A DNA stretch of 64,000 bases, taken from the NCBI GenBank assembly GCA_963839725.1, contig CAWIWT010000021.1, positions 183,555-247,554 on the forward strand. The letters run 5' to 3'. This document shows, one piece after another, positions 8,139 to 17,033 of this stretch (positions are counted from its first letter, which is position 1; each line of letters opens with the position of its first letter). The notes beneath the pieces are model-generated. The model saw only the letters and a list, made by a program, of their open reading frames with translations, was not told the origin of the DNA and searched no databases. The translations under genes were made by a program, and so were the position numbers. Origin of the DNA: Kumtagia sp963839725 (GTDB lineage: Bacteria > Pseudomonadota > Alphaproteobacteria > Rhizobiales > Rhizobiaceae).

Positions 8139-9008
8139 ATGTACGACTTGCTAGTCGCACCCTTTGTCGAATTCGGCTTCATGCAACGCGCCCTGGCCGG
8201 ATCGCTGCTGCTGTCGCTCGCGGCCTGTCCGGTCGGCGTCTTTCTGATGCTGCGGCGCATGAGCCTCACCGGCGACGCCATGGCGCATGCCATCCTGCCG
8301 GGCGCTGCCGCAGGCTTTCTGCTATACGGCCTGCAGATCGTGCCTATGACGATCGGCGGGCTGATCGCCGGTGCGATAGTCGCCGTCGGCGCCGGTGCCG
8401 TATCGCGCTTTACGTTGCAGAAGGAGGATGCCTCCATGGCCGCCTTCTATCTGATTTCGCTGGCGCTCGGCGTCATGATCGTGTCGCTGCGCGGGTCGAG
8501 CGTCGATCTCATGCACGTGCTGTTCGGCACGGTGCTCGCACTTGACGATGCAGCGCTGATGCTGATTTGCGGAATTTCGGTCATCACGCTAACCTGTCTG
8601 ACGGTCTTCTGGCGGGCGCTGGTCGCCGAGTGTCTCGATCCGCTTTTTCTGCGGTCGGTGAGCCGGCTCGGCACGCCAGTTCATTTTCTGTTTCTTGGCC
8701 TTGTGGTGCTCAATCTCGTCGGCGGCTTTCAGGCGCTTGGCACGCTGCTATCCGTCGGCCTGATGATGCTTCCGGCTGCCGCCGCGCGGTTCTGGACGAG
8801 CCGGGTTACCACCATGTGCGCGCTGTCGATCGCGATCGGCTGCGTTTCCTGCGTTGCCGGCCTTCTGCTTTCCTACCACGCCGCCCTGCCCTCCGGGCCG
8901 TCCATCATTTTGTCGGCCGGCGTCGTCTATCTTATCTCGACGCTTTTCGGCACGCGCGGCGCGTTCCTCAACCGCATCCTCCATCCGCACCGGCATCGCA
9001 CCGCCTGA
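8139..9008 (+). CDS. aztB: Zinc ABC transporter permease, AztB-like
   Basis: A 289-residue ABC-3 family (ZnuB/MntB type) membrane permease. The start at 8139 (MYDLLVAPF) is one base after the aztA stop. Several hydrophobic spans are visible, beginning with ALAGSLLLSLAACPVGVFLM, and the family motif MSLTGDAMAHAILPG near residue 40 is the cytoplasmic loop contacting the ATPase. LLSVGLMMLPAAAARFW is the conserved late segment. Two copies would form the inner-membrane channel for zinc. Confidence 0.9.
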   Translation: MYDLLVAPFVEFGFMQRALAGSLLLSLAACPVGVFLMLRRMSLTGDAMAHAILPGAAAGFLLYGLQIVPMTIGGLIAGAIVAVGAGAVSRFTLQKEDASMAAFYLISLALGVMIVSLRGSSVDLMHVLFGTVLALDDAALMLICGISVITLTCLTVFWRALVAECLDPLFLRSVSRLGTPVHFLFLGLVVLNLVGGFQALGTLLSVGLMMLPAAAARFWTSRVTTMCALSIAIGCVSCVAGLLLSYHAALPSGPSIILSAGVVYLISTLFGTRGAFLNRILHPHRHRTA

Positions 9009-9021
9009 TCAAGGAGCCAAT

Positions 9022-9990
9022 ATGCCAAAGATTTTCCACATTGCGATCCTTTCGAGCGGGCTGGTGCTGCTGCCCTTCGCGCCATCGCAGGCTGCCGCCG
9101 ACCCGCTTAAGGTCGTCGCCAGTTTCTCGATCATCGGCGATTTCGCCACTCAGGTCGGCGGCGACCGGATTGCGCTGACCACGCTGGTTGGTCCGAATGG
9201 CGATGCACATGTCTACGAGCCAAAACCGGCCGATGCCGCCGCCTTCGCCGGTGCGAACGTCGTCCTCGTCAACGGCCTGCATTTCGAGCGCTTTCTCAAG
9301 CGGTTGGCCGAAGCGAGTTCCACCAAGGCGTCAATCGTCGAATTGACGAAAGGGGTCGAGCCGATCCGGATGAAGGAAGAGCATGAGCCGGAAGCACACG
9401 CGGCGGAAGCGCATGACGACGGCCACACGGACGAAGCTGAGGCGGAACATGACCATGGCGACATCGACCCACACGCCTTTCAATCGGTCGCCAATGCGCG
9501 GACTTACGTGAAGAACATCGCCGACGCATTCTGCGCAGCGGACGCTCAGGGTTGTGACATATATCGGACGAACGCGGCAGCCTACGACGCGAAACTTGCG
9601 GAGACCGAGGCGGTGGTGAAGGCCGAAATTGCAACGATTCCAGGCGACAAGCGGACAATTATCACCTCGCATGACGCCTTTGGCTATTTCGAACATGCCT
9701 ATGGGCTCGAGTTCGTGGCGCCTGAAGGCATCTCGACCGAAGCGGAAGCCTCCGCCGCCGACGTAGCCGCGCTGATCAGGCAGGTGCGCGAAGACAAAGC
9801 GTCCGCGATCTTTGTCGAAAACATCAGCAATGTCCGGCTCACCGAGCAGATCGCGCGGGAAACCGGCCTCAGCATCGGCGGGACACTCTACTCCGACGCG
9901 CTCTCCGAAAATGACGGACCGGCCTCGACCTATATCGACATGGTGCTGCACAATGTGCGCACCATCAAAGGCGCGATCATGGGAAGCTGA
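9022..9990 (+). CDS. aztC: Zinc ABC transporter substrate-binding protein, AztC-like
   Basis: Periplasmic cluster A-I (ZnuA/AztC) binding protein, 322 aa, with AAGGAG six bases before the start and a signal peptide ending near PSQAAA. Probable metal ligands are the His in GDAHVYEP, the His in DPHAFQSV, the His in ITSHDAFGYF and the late Asp in TLYSDALS. A His/Asp/Glu-rich loop (roughly residues 115-150) sits before the second ligand, as in zinc-specific members. It completes the aztABC unit. Confidence 0.9.
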   Translation: MPKIFHIAILSSGLVLLPFAPSQAAADPLKVVASFSIIGDFATQVGGDRIALTTLVGPNGDAHVYEPKPADAAAFAGANVVLVNGLHFERFLKRLAEASSTKASIVELTKGVEPIRMKEEHEPEAHAAEAHDDGHTDEAEAEHDHGDIDPHAFQSVANARTYVKNIADAFCAADAQGCDIYRTNAAAYDAKLAETEAVVKAEIATIPGDKRTIITSHDAFGYFEHAYGLEFVAPEGISTEAEASAADVAALIRQVREDKASAIFVENISNVRLTEQIARETGLSIGGTLYSDALSENDGPASTYIDMVLHNVRTIKGAIMGS

Positions 9991-10055
9991 ACATGGTTGC
10001 AGCGGGACGCTCGCAGTGGCATGACACGTCGAAATTCTTCTCGGGAGTACCGATC

Positions 10056-10394
10056 ATGGAAATCCGCCAGGTGACCGACGATTATGCCGTTTCGGGCCAG
10101 ATCGCGGTCGACGACATCCGCGCTATCAAGGAAGCCGGTTATCGCAGCATCATCTGCAACCGTCCGGACGACGAGCAACCTGGTCAGCCGACCGCCGCCG
10201 ACATCGCCGTGGCAGCCGAAGCCGCCGACCTCATCTTCCGCCACGTTCCGTTCGTCAGCGGACAGATGACCGATGAGGATGTGCAGAAGATGGCCGAGGC
10301 GCTGGACGAGATCCCTGGGCCGGTTTTCGCCTATTGCCGCTCCGGCGCACGCTCCACCAACATCTATCTGGCGGCAAAGCAGGCGCAGGATTAG
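10056..10394 (+). CDS. TIGR01244-type phosphatase/sulfur-transferase-like protein
   Basis: About 112 residues with a dual-specificity-phosphatase-like fold: the P-loop reads YCRSGARS (Cys-X5-Arg) near residue 93, after MEIRQVTDDYAVSGQI and YRSIICNRPDDE. Proteins of this family are annotated as beta-lactamase hydrolase-like or TIGR01244 sulfur transferases and often accompany sulfide-metabolism genes. GGGAG lies upstream of the chosen ATG at 10056; an upstream ATG at 9993 is less likely. It follows aztC by 65 bp and may be co-transcribed. Confidence 0.8.
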   Translation: MEIRQVTDDYAVSGQIAVDDIRAIKEAGYRSIICNRPDDEQPGQPTAADIAVAAEAADLIFRHVPFVSGQMTDEDVQKMAEALDEIPGPVFAYCRSGARSTNIYLAAKQAQD

Positions 10395-10400
10395 GAGCAG

Positions 10401-10871
10401 CTACAACGGCAGGGCTCCGCCTTCCTTCAGCGTTTCCAGCACGATTGCGGTTTTCACATGCTGCACGGAATCGTGCGGCAGGAGTTCTTCGTTGACGAAG
10501 CGCGACAGCGCCTTCAGGTCAGGCGTCACGACCTTTAGAAAATAGTCCATCTCGCCTGTCAGCGCATGTGCCTCCTGTACCTCCGGCAGCCGCGCTATCA
10601 GTTCGGCGAAGCGCCGCGCGTTGTCGCGATTATGCGTCGCAAGCGTCACCGACACCACGCTCACCAGTGAAAATCCCAGCCGATCACGGTCGAGCATGGC
10701 GCGATATCCAGCGATGAACCCGTCCTCTTCCAGCCTTTGCCGGCGCCGCGAGCACTGCGATGGCGATAGATGTACGCGTTCCGAGAGGTCGTTGTTGGTC
10801 AGCCGCGCATCGGTTTGCAGAAGCGCCAGTATCTTGCGATCGAATCCGTCAAGCCGTTCAAAATCGTCCAT
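10401..10871 (-). CDS. Lrp/AsnC-family transcriptional regulator
   Basis: About 156 residues. An N-terminal helix-turn-helix (LDGFDRKILALLQTDARLT, then LSERVHLSPSQCSRRRQRLE) is followed by an RAM ligand-binding domain with the EAHALTGEMDYFLKV core. The start at 10871 (MDDFERLDG) matches the family length; an upstream in-frame ATG exists at 10937. It is divergent from hppD across about 120 bp, the usual arrangement for local control, so it probably regulates tyrosine or phenylalanine catabolism. Confidence 0.92.
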   Translation of the reverse strand: MDDFERLDGFDRKILALLQTDARLTNNDLSERVHLSPSQCSRRRQRLEEDGFIAGYRAMLDRDRLGFSLVSVVSVTLATHNRDNARRFAELIARLPEVQEAHALTGEMDYFLKVVTPDLKALSRFVNEELLPHDSVQHVKTAIVLETLKEGGALPL

Positions 10872-10991
10872 GGCAGCAGCCCCGGTGCATGAACCGTGCA
10901 TAACGGCATCATTGAACGGCACCGAATGCAAGCTCAATGCGCGCTGAAAGGCGTATTATTCGACTAACCTCTCAAAATGATGGAGACCACG

Positions 10992-12104
10992 ATGGGTCCC
11001 TTTCCGCACGACGCACCGCCACCCAGCATCAGCAAAGCCAATCCGGCCGGCACCGACGGCTTCGAATTCGTTGAATTCGCACATAGCGAGCCAGAGAAGC
11101 TGGCCGCACTGTTCGAGCGCATGGGCTACGCGCTGGTAGCCCGCCATCGCACCAAGCACATCACCGTCTGGCGCCAGGGCGACATCACCTATCTGCTCAA
11201 TGCCGAGCGCCGTTCTCATGCCATGAACTTCGTGGATAAGCACGGCCCGTGCGCGCCGTCGATGGCGTGGCGGGTGGTGGATGCCAAGCACGCGCTTGAC
11301 CACGCCGTCGCCAAGGGGGCCACGCCGTATACTGGTTCGGACAAGGCGCTCGACGTACCGGCCATAGTCGGAATTGGCGGATCGCTGCTGTACTTCATCG
11401 ACAAATACGGTGCGAAAGGCTCCGCCTATGACGACGAGTTCGAGTGGCTGGGCGAGCATGACCCAAAACCAAAGGGCGTCGGCTTCTATTATCTCGACCA
11501 CCTCACTCACAACGTCTATCGCGGCAGCATGGACAAGTGGTGGGCGTTCTATCGCGAACTGTTCGGCTTCAAGCAGATTCATTACTTCGACATTGACGGT
11601 CGCATCACCGGGCTCGTCAGCCGGGCCATCACATCGCCGTGCGGGAAAATCCGCATCCCGTTGAACGAGTCCAAGGACGATACCAGCCAGATCGAAGAGT
11701 ACCTGCGCAAATACAAGGGCGAAGGCATCCAGCACATCGCGGTCGGTACGGACGATATCTACGACGCTACCGACATGCTCGCCGGCAACGGCTTGAAGTT
11801 CATGCCCGGTCCGCCGGAAACCTACTACGCGCGTTCATTCAATCGCGTGCACGGCCATGACGAGCCAGTCGAGCGCATGAAGACGCACGGCATTCTCATC
11901 GACGGCGAAGGCGTGGTGGATGGCGGCATGACCAAGATCCTTCTGCAAATCTTTTCCAAGACGGTCATCGGCCCGATTTTCTTCGAGTTCATTCAGCGCA
12001 AGGGCGACGAGGGCTTTGGCGAGGGCAATTTCCGCGCATTGTTCGAGTTGATCGAGGAAGACCAGATTCGGCGCGGTGTGCTCAGGGAAAAGACTGCAGC
12101 GTAA
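10992..12104 (+). CDS. hppD: 4-Hydroxyphenylpyruvate dioxygenase
   Basis: This Fe(II) enzyme converts 4-hydroxyphenylpyruvate to homogentisate in tyrosine degradation. About 370 residues form two vicinal-oxygen-chelate domains; the iron ligands are the His in LDHLTHNV, the His in GIQHIAVGTDD and the Glu in FFEFIQRKG. I chose the ATG at 10992 (MGPFPHDAPPP) because GGAG lies seven bases upstream; ATGs at 10977 and 10980 are in frame. It is divergent from an Lrp-type regulator. Confidence 0.96.
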   Translation: MGPFPHDAPPPSISKANPAGTDGFEFVEFAHSEPEKLAALFERMGYALVARHRTKHITVWRQGDITYLLNAERRSHAMNFVDKHGPCAPSMAWRVVDAKHALDHAVAKGATPYTGSDKALDVPAIVGIGGSLLYFIDKYGAKGSAYDDEFEWLGEHDPKPKGVGFYYLDHLTHNVYRGSMDKWWAFYRELFGFKQIHYFDIDGRITGLVSRAITSPCGKIRIPLNESKDDTSQIEEYLRKYKGEGIQHIAVGTDDIYDATDMLAGNGLKFMPGPPETYYARSFNRVHGHDEPVERMKTHGILIDGEGVVDGGMTKILLQIFSKTVIGPIFFEFIQRKGDEGFGEGNFRALFELIEEDQIRRGVLREKTAA

Positions 12105-12117
12105 TTTGTGGGGACAA

Positions 12118-12663
12118 TCAGCGGCTTGATATGCCAAGCCGCACTGTCTCCTCTCTCCGCAGCTTCAGATCGAAATCGAGAAAGAACTCGTCGAGTTGCG
12201 GCGGCTTGACCGAGGTGCCCGACAGCATCGCGTGCACCTGGCCGCGATGGTGGATGTCGTGCACAAAGAGGTGCACGAGCAGGTCGCCGATGCGCTCCGG
12301 TATCTGCCCGTCCTCGCCACGATCCGACAAGACACGCCGGTCGAGGTCTTGCGGGGATAGCTGACTACAAAAGCCGATGAGCCGCCGATCGAACTCAGCC
12401 TGACCCGCTGCTATCTGGACAGGATCGTCGTACTCCACATAGCGGTCGAAGATCGCAAGACCTTCGCCGCGCTGTTCCATCATGTCGAGATAGTAGAGAT
12501 CGACTGACAGGACGTGGTTCAACGTTTCCTTGATCGACGGGAAGAAGCTCGTGCGAGCTGCCTCGAACTCGCCAGGCTGAAGTGCCTGCACAGCCCGGTG
12601 AAGCCGGTCGTTCGACCACAAACTATTCTGCGCCATCCGGCGAAAATGCGTAAGCAGATCCAT
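12118..12663 (-). CDS. DinB-family protein
   Basis: 181 residues forming the DinB/YfiT four-helix bundle. The three metal-binding histidines are visible: one in ETLNHVLSVDLYYLD near residue 50 and two in HLFVHDIHHRGQVHAML near residue 137. Members are metal-dependent thiol transferases or of unknown function and are common as paralogues. It begins just after a small membrane protein in the same direction and is convergent with hppD. Confidence 0.88.
   Translation of the reverse strand: MDLLTHFRRMAQNSLWSNDRLHRAVQALQPGEFEAARTSFFPSIKETLNHVLSVDLYYLDMMEQRGEGLAIFDRYVEYDDPVQIAAGQAEFDRRLIGFCSQLSPQDLDRRVLSDRGEDGQIPERIGDLLVHLFVHDIHHRGQVHAMLSGTSVKPPQLDEFFLDFDLKLRREETVRLGISSR
12121..12142. terminator. 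Hairpin between convergent hppD and dinB-like genes
   Basis: GCGGCTTG (12121-12128) pairs perfectly with CAAGCCGC (12135-12142) around a six-base loop, 17 bases after the hppD stop and inside the last codons of the convergent DinB gene. It could terminate hppD transcription; there is no long U run. Confidence 0.45.
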
Positions 12664-12666
12664 CGC

Positions 12667-12960
12667 TCAACCAGTCGGGCTTTCCGCAAAGCCGATATAC
12701 ATAGCGAGCAGAGCGAACCCGACAAGATTGGCCGACAGCAGCAAGTTCATCCGCCGCCGCATCGCTTGCGTTTCAGGGTCGCGCGCGACATTCCGATTCA
12801 AAACCGTATAGAAGATCATAGCGTTGCGCGGAAGACCTGAACTAATGGCAAGATCCGGCGAGCGCGCCTCGATGCGGTAGGACAGACGGACGGCTTGAAT
12901 GAAAGTGGCGATCATCGCAACTCCCCAAAGGCCCGTCAGGATGTGAAACGACGCACCCAT
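12667..12960 (-). CDS. Small hypothetical membrane protein
   Basis: About 97 residues starting at the ATG at 12960 (MGASFHILTGLW), seven bases after the upstream fumarylacetoacetate hydrolase gene. Two hydrophobic spans are visible, LTGLWGVAMIATFIQAV near the N-terminus and LLLSANLVGFALLAMYIGFA near the C-terminus, with a polar middle containing RRRMN. I do not recognise a family. Its tight spacing suggests it is the third gene of the MBL-FAA hydrolase unit. Confidence 0.7.
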   Translation of the reverse strand: MGASFHILTGLWGVAMIATFIQAVRLSYRIEARSPDLAISSGLPRNAMIFYTVLNRNVARDPETQAMRRRMNLLLSANLVGFALLAMYIGFAESPTG

Positions 12961-12967
12961 TCCCCGC

Positions 12968-13981
12968 TCATGCCCCAACACCGCGCACTGTCTGCTCGAT
13001 TGCACCGAAGATCGAATGGCCGGTCTTGTCCTTCATCTCTATGCGAACCGTATCACCGAAGCGCAGAAAGTCGGTCGTTGCCTTGCCTGTCTCGATCGTT
13101 TCAATCATGCGCTGTTCGGCGATACAGGAATAGCCCGCGCCTGCGGCCGAAATCGGCTTGCCGGGGCCGCCCTTGAGCTTGTTGGAGACAGTACCCGAAC
13201 CAATGATGGCGCCTGCCGATAGCGCACGCGTCCTCGCCGCGTGAGCGATCAGCCGCGGGAAGTCGAAGGTCATGTCCGTGCCGGCATTTGCTCGCCCGAA
13301 CGGCTTGCCATTGAGGTCGACCATCAGCGGCAGATGCAGCCGGTCGCCATCCCAGGCCTGACCTAGTTCGTCAGGCGTGACCGCGACGGGCGAAAACGCC
13401 GAAGACGGCTTTGACTGGAAGAAACCGAAGCCCTTTTCCAGTTCGCCCGGGATCAGGCCGCGCAGGCTGACGTCATTGACCAGCATCACCAGCCGGATCG
13501 CTTCGCCCGCTTGCGCAGGCGTGGCGCCCATCGCTACGTCGTCAACGATGACTGCGACCTCGCCCTCGAAGTCGATACCCCAGCTTTCATCCGCGAGCAC
13601 GATAGGGTCGCGCGGGCCGATGAATGCGTCCGACCCTCCCTGATACATCAGCGGATCGGTCCAGAAGCTCTCCGGCATCGCCGCACCGCGCGCTTTGCGG
13701 ACCAGTTCCACGTGGTTCACATATGCGGAACCGTCCGCCCATTGATAGGCGCGTGGCAGCGGCGAATGGGCGTCGTGTTCGTGAAACCGCAGCGACGGCA
13801 CGGCGCCTGTCTCAAGCGACTCCGCCATGGAGGACAGATGCGGCGATACACGGCTCCAATTGTCGAGCGCAGCCTGCAGGGTCGGAACAAGAAACGATGC
13901 GTCGGTGTAGCGGGTCAAATCCCGCGAAACGACGACAAGTTGCCCGTCGCGGGAGCCGTCCTTCAGTGTCGCCAGTTTCAT
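12968..13981 (-). CDS. Fumarylacetoacetate hydrolase-family protein
   Basis: 337 residues with the FAH C-terminal fold; the start at 13981 (MKLATLKDGSRDG) overlaps the upstream MBL gene stop by ATGA. The metal-binding site is in WGIDFEGEVAVIVDD, and the catalytic loop resembles VSLRGLIPGELEKG. GSGTVSN and the late GDTVRIEMKD are family motifs. Near hppD it probably performs the last step of tyrosine degradation, cleaving fumarylacetoacetate, though it is shorter than classical eukaryotic FAH. maiA and hmgA are not in the window. Confidence 0.88.
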   Translation of the reverse strand: MKLATLKDGSRDGQLVVVSRDLTRYTDASFLVPTLQAALDNWSRVSPHLSSMAESLETGAVPSLRFHEHDAHSPLPRAYQWADGSAYVNHVELVRKARGAAMPESFWTDPLMYQGGSDAFIGPRDPIVLADESWGIDFEGEVAVIVDDVAMGATPAQAGEAIRLVMLVNDVSLRGLIPGELEKGFGFFQSKPSSAFSPVAVTPDELGQAWDGDRLHLPLMVDLNGKPFGRANAGTDMTFDFPRLIAHAARTRALSAGAIIGSGTVSNKLKGGPGKPISAAGAGYSCIAEQRMIETIETGKATTDFLRFGDTVRIEMKDKTGHSIFGAIEQTVRGVGA

Positions 13982-14865
13982 GCAGTTCCTCCCATGATGC
14001 GCCGCGAACTCGCGGCTGCAAATGGCACAACAAGGCCATCGCGTCCGATCGTCAAGTTCCCGAGCCAGCTTTTCCGAACAGCAGCGATCCAGTCTTCGTC
14101 GCCGATTTGGGGATCGTCTGCCGGAATGAGATGATGGAGGACGAGATGTGTTACGCCGGCATCCGCAGCGATGCGCCCGGCGTCCTCCGCCAGAGTATGA
14201 CTTGCAAACAAATGCTCCCGCAGCCGCGCGCCGTTGCCGGTTCGCTCGACAAGTCGCTCCACTCCCTTTGCCAGCATCGCTTCGTGGACGAGGATGTCGG
14301 CATCCCTCGCAAAATCGGCCAAGGGAGGGAAGTAAGCCGTGTCGGATGAAAAGACGGCGCTTCGTCCACCGCAATCAAACCGGAGAGCATAACATTCGGT
14401 CACGGGAGGATGATCGACCCGCAGGGCCGCGACGCTCAGATCGCCATTTGTTACAACGCCTTCGCCGAACTCCTCGACGACGACCAGGCTGCGCAGGTCA
14501 GGACGACCCTCGTCATAAATGCGCGTTTCGATGTCGAAGATCATCGATGCGACGAAGTCGCGCCAATAGGCATGCGTGCCAACCGGACCGAAAACCGTTA
14601 CGGGAGTCCGCAGACCTGCGGTCCAGGCCGTATGCAGCAGCGCACCGAGCTCCAGCAGGTGGTCGGAGTGAAGATGTGTGATGAAAACCAGGTCGAGCGC
14701 CTTCAGTTCGACGCCTGCTTGCGTCAGCCCTCGCGTCACGCCTAACCCGCAGTCGATGACAATCGTCCTGCCGCCGATTTCGAGCAGCGAGGATGTTGGC
14801 ATCGGTCCTCCCGGGCGGATTGCCGGACCGCCTTTCGTCCCTAACAGGACAAGTCTTTCGTGCAC
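13978..14865 (-). CDS. MBL-fold metallo-hydrolase
   Basis: A metallo-beta-lactamase-fold hydrolase of about 295 residues, similar to RNase Z or arylsulfatase-like members. ITHLHSDHLLELG carries the HxHxDH zinc motif; FSSDTAYFPP and the late LVLHHLIPADDP supply further ligands. I prefer the GTG at 14865 because AGGGAGAG lies nine bases upstream; an ATG at 14913 is in frame. It overlaps the FAA hydrolase start, so it shares an operon with tyrosine-catabolic genes. Substrate unknown. Confidence 0.85.
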   Translation of the reverse strand: MHERLVLLGTKGGPAIRPGGPMPTSSLLEIGGRTIVIDCGLGVTRGLTQAGVELKALDLVFITHLHSDHLLELGALLHTAWTAGLRTPVTVFGPVGTHAYWRDFVASMIFDIETRIYDEGRPDLRSLVVVEEFGEGVVTNGDLSVAALRVDHPPVTECYALRFDCGGRSAVFSSDTAYFPPLADFARDADILVHEAMLAKGVERLVERTGNGARLREHLFASHTLAEDAGRIAADAGVTHLVLHHLIPADDPQIGDEDWIAAVRKSWLGNLTIGRDGLVVPFAAASSRRIMGGTA

Positions 14866-14970
14866 TCTCGAATCTCTCCCTGAAGTGCAGCGAAGCACGT
14901 CGGCTGCCAGCAATCCAGACGAAACGTACCGCGGTCGCGGTCCGGTGGTCGTTTGATCTGTTGGACGACC

Positions 14971-16140
14971 CTAGCTCGCGCTCAGCGTTTGCAAGATGAT
15001 GCCGGCGGCGAGTTCACCCGACGGTCTTTCTGTCCGCATGCGCCGCGCAACTTCCGCAAAGCCATCCTTCTGCCAGGTGCGCATCGGCGTATCGCTCATC
15101 AGGGCCTCAAGATCACGCGCAAGGTGTTCGGGCCGTACATACTGATTGTAAAATTCCGGCACGATGACCCGGTCGGCAACGATGTTTGGAAGCACCGCAG
15201 TCCAAATCGTCAAAAGCCCATGCAACAATCGCCCAACCGGATCGATCTTGTAACAGGACACGAACGGCACACCGGCCAGGGCCAATTCAAGCGAGACCGT
15301 GCCAGACGCGATGACGGCGGCATCCGCTTCGCCAAAAGCCTGCCATTTGCGCTCGGCATCGAGAATGATTTCAGGCTTTTCCGGCCAACTTGCCGTCGCC
15401 TGCCGCAGATGGTCGGCAAGGCGCGGCACGGTCGGCATCAGCAGCCTCAATTGGTGTCCGCGCGCGCGAAGCGACAAAACTGTGTCCGCGAAGGGACCAA
15501 GCAGGCCCCTGACCTCGCCGCGCCGCGATCCTGGCAGCAGAAGAAGGTTCCGCATTTGGCCGTCGGGCGCGCGAGTTCGTGAAGCCTGCAAGGCTGCCGC
15601 GGCAGCAACGCCCGGATCGGTCGCCAACCGGTGTCCGACGAAGGTTCCGGGTGGGCCGCCAAGCCGATCCAATTCGGCCGGTTCGAATGGTAGCAGGCAA
15701 AGGATGTGATCGACATAGGGGCGCATCGCGACCGCCCTGCCCGGCCGCCATGCCCAGACCGATGGGCAGACATAGTGGATGATCGGGATCGAAGGATCGG
15801 CGGCGCGCACCTTCTTCGCAACGCGCAGCGAGAACTCCGGGCTGTCGATCGTAATCAGGCAATCCGGCTTTTCCGCCGCGATCGCCCGCGCCGTCTGACC
15901 GATGCGGCCGATCAAGCGCGGCAAATCCCGCAGGATAGCGGATACGCCCATCAGTGCGATTTCCGAAGCATCGAACAGCGAGGTCAGACCAAGCTCTTCA
16001 AGATGGTGTCCGCCCGTTCCGGCAAGCTGTACCTCGCGGCCAGTCATTTGGCGCAGCGCCTTGATCAGGTCATGCCCGAGCAGATCGCCGGATTCCTCGC
16101 CGGCGACGATCGCGATCTTCAACGGCCGCGTATCGTTCAT
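14971..16140 (-). CDS. lpxB: Lipid-A-disaccharide synthase
   Basis: LpxB joins UDP-2,3-diacylglucosamine and lipid X to make lipid A disaccharide at the inner membrane. 389 residues, GT-B-like glycosyltransferase family 19. IAIVAGEESGDLLGHDL opens the protein, and YVCPSVWAWRPGRA, SRRGEVRG and ASGTVSLELALAGVPFV are family landmarks. It overlaps lpxI by ATGA and ends the long essential cluster that starts at rpsB. Confidence 0.96.
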   Translation of the reverse strand: MNDTRPLKIAIVAGEESGDLLGHDLIKALRQMTGREVQLAGTGGHHLEELGLTSLFDASEIALMGVSAILRDLPRLIGRIGQTARAIAAEKPDCLITIDSPEFSLRVAKKVRAADPSIPIIHYVCPSVWAWRPGRAVAMRPYVDHILCLLPFEPAELDRLGGPPGTFVGHRLATDPGVAAAAALQASRTRAPDGQMRNLLLLPGSRRGEVRGLLGPFADTVLSLRARGHQLRLLMPTVPRLADHLRQATASWPEKPEIILDAERKWQAFGEADAAVIASGTVSLELALAGVPFVSCYKIDPVGRLLHGLLTIWTAVLPNIVADRVIVPEFYNQYVRPEHLARDLEALMSDTPMRTWQKDGFAEVARRMRTERPSGELAAGIILQTLSAS

Positions 16141-17033
16141 TTTGTCCCACCTTGCGGCAGTCCGACGACAAACAGGCCGAGAGCGTCGGCGCGGGCAATC
16201 ACCTCGGCGCTATCAAGGACCAGCGCCTTGCCGGCCTCAATCCCAATGCCCGCCAGGCCCGCGGCATGCGCGGCCTCGACGGTTGCGGGGCCGATCGATG
16301 GCAGATCGGCGCGAAGCTCCTGCCCAGGCTTGGCGCACTTGACCAGGACGCCGCGCGTCTTGCCGGCGAGACGGCCATGTCCGCGCAATTCCCTGGTGCG
16401 TTGCAGAAGGCCGTCCGTGCCCTCAACTCCCTCGACCGCGATGACCCGCCCGCCAATGGCGATGGCGCCTTGCCCGATATCGAGCGCGCCCAGCGCGCGG
16501 GCCGCGGCATATGCTGCAGCAATATCTCGCTCGTCGGTCTTGCGTGGCTTTTCGCGCGTCAGGGGCCCTTCCGCCGCAAGCAAATCGGGCACAATCTCGT
16601 GCGCGCCGACAACACGAATGCCCTCAGCCTCAATGCCGCGAATAAGCATGCTCAAGAGCCCGTCATCGCCCCGCGCCAATGCGACAATCGCCTTCGACAA
16701 ATGCCGAAGCAGAGAAAGACTGGGACGTATTTCCCGCCAACTCGGCCGCCGGCTGATTGCACCCGCCAGCACGAGGTGGTTCACGCCAAGCCGCTTGAGG
16801 AGCGGGACCAGTTCGGCGAAGTCTCCGAGACTAACCTGTTCCGTCGAGAAGGATGCGAAGGCTTCTGGGTGAGCCTCCCCACGCACCAGCAATACGACGG
16901 GATCGTGACCCTGCCTGGCGAGCCCCTCGGCGACGTCAACGGGCAGCCGCCCGCTGCCGGCAACGATCGCAACCCGGTCGCCCGGGCCGAAGCGGAATGC
17001 CGGTTTTTCAGGCCTGGCCGTCGTCGCCGTCAT
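16137..17033 (-). CDS. lpxI: UDP-2,3-diacylglucosamine diphosphatase LpxI
   Basis: LpxI cleaves UDP-2,3-diacylglucosamine to lipid X and UMP, replacing LpxH in many alphaproteobacteria. 298 residues (formerly DUF1009). The N-terminal half has VAIVAGSGRLPVDVAEGL and HLVLAGAISRRPSW; the C-terminal half has the conserved TDGLLQR and VLVKCAKPGQELRADLPSIG. The start at 17033 overlaps the lpxA end by 26 bp. Its place between lpxA and lpxB completes the lipid A route. Confidence 0.94.
   Translation of the reverse strand: MTATTARPEKPAFRFGPGDRVAIVAGSGRLPVDVAEGLARQGHDPVVLLVRGEAHPEAFASFSTEQVSLGDFAELVPLLKRLGVNHLVLAGAISRRPSWREIRPSLSLLRHLSKAIVALARGDDGLLSMLIRGIEAEGIRVVGAHEIVPDLLAAEGPLTREKPRKTDERDIAAAYAAARALGALDIGQGAIAIGGRVIAVEGVEGTDGLLQRTRELRGHGRLAGKTRGVLVKCAKPGQELRADLPSIGPATVEAAHAAGLAGIGIEAGKALVLDSAEVIARADALGLFVVGLPQGGTK

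Noticed and set aside
15706..16872. Long open frame on the plus strand across lpxB and lpxI
   Set aside because: It is the antisense shadow of two well-supported genes; high-GC codon use gives long open frames on the opposite strand, and it has no family features.
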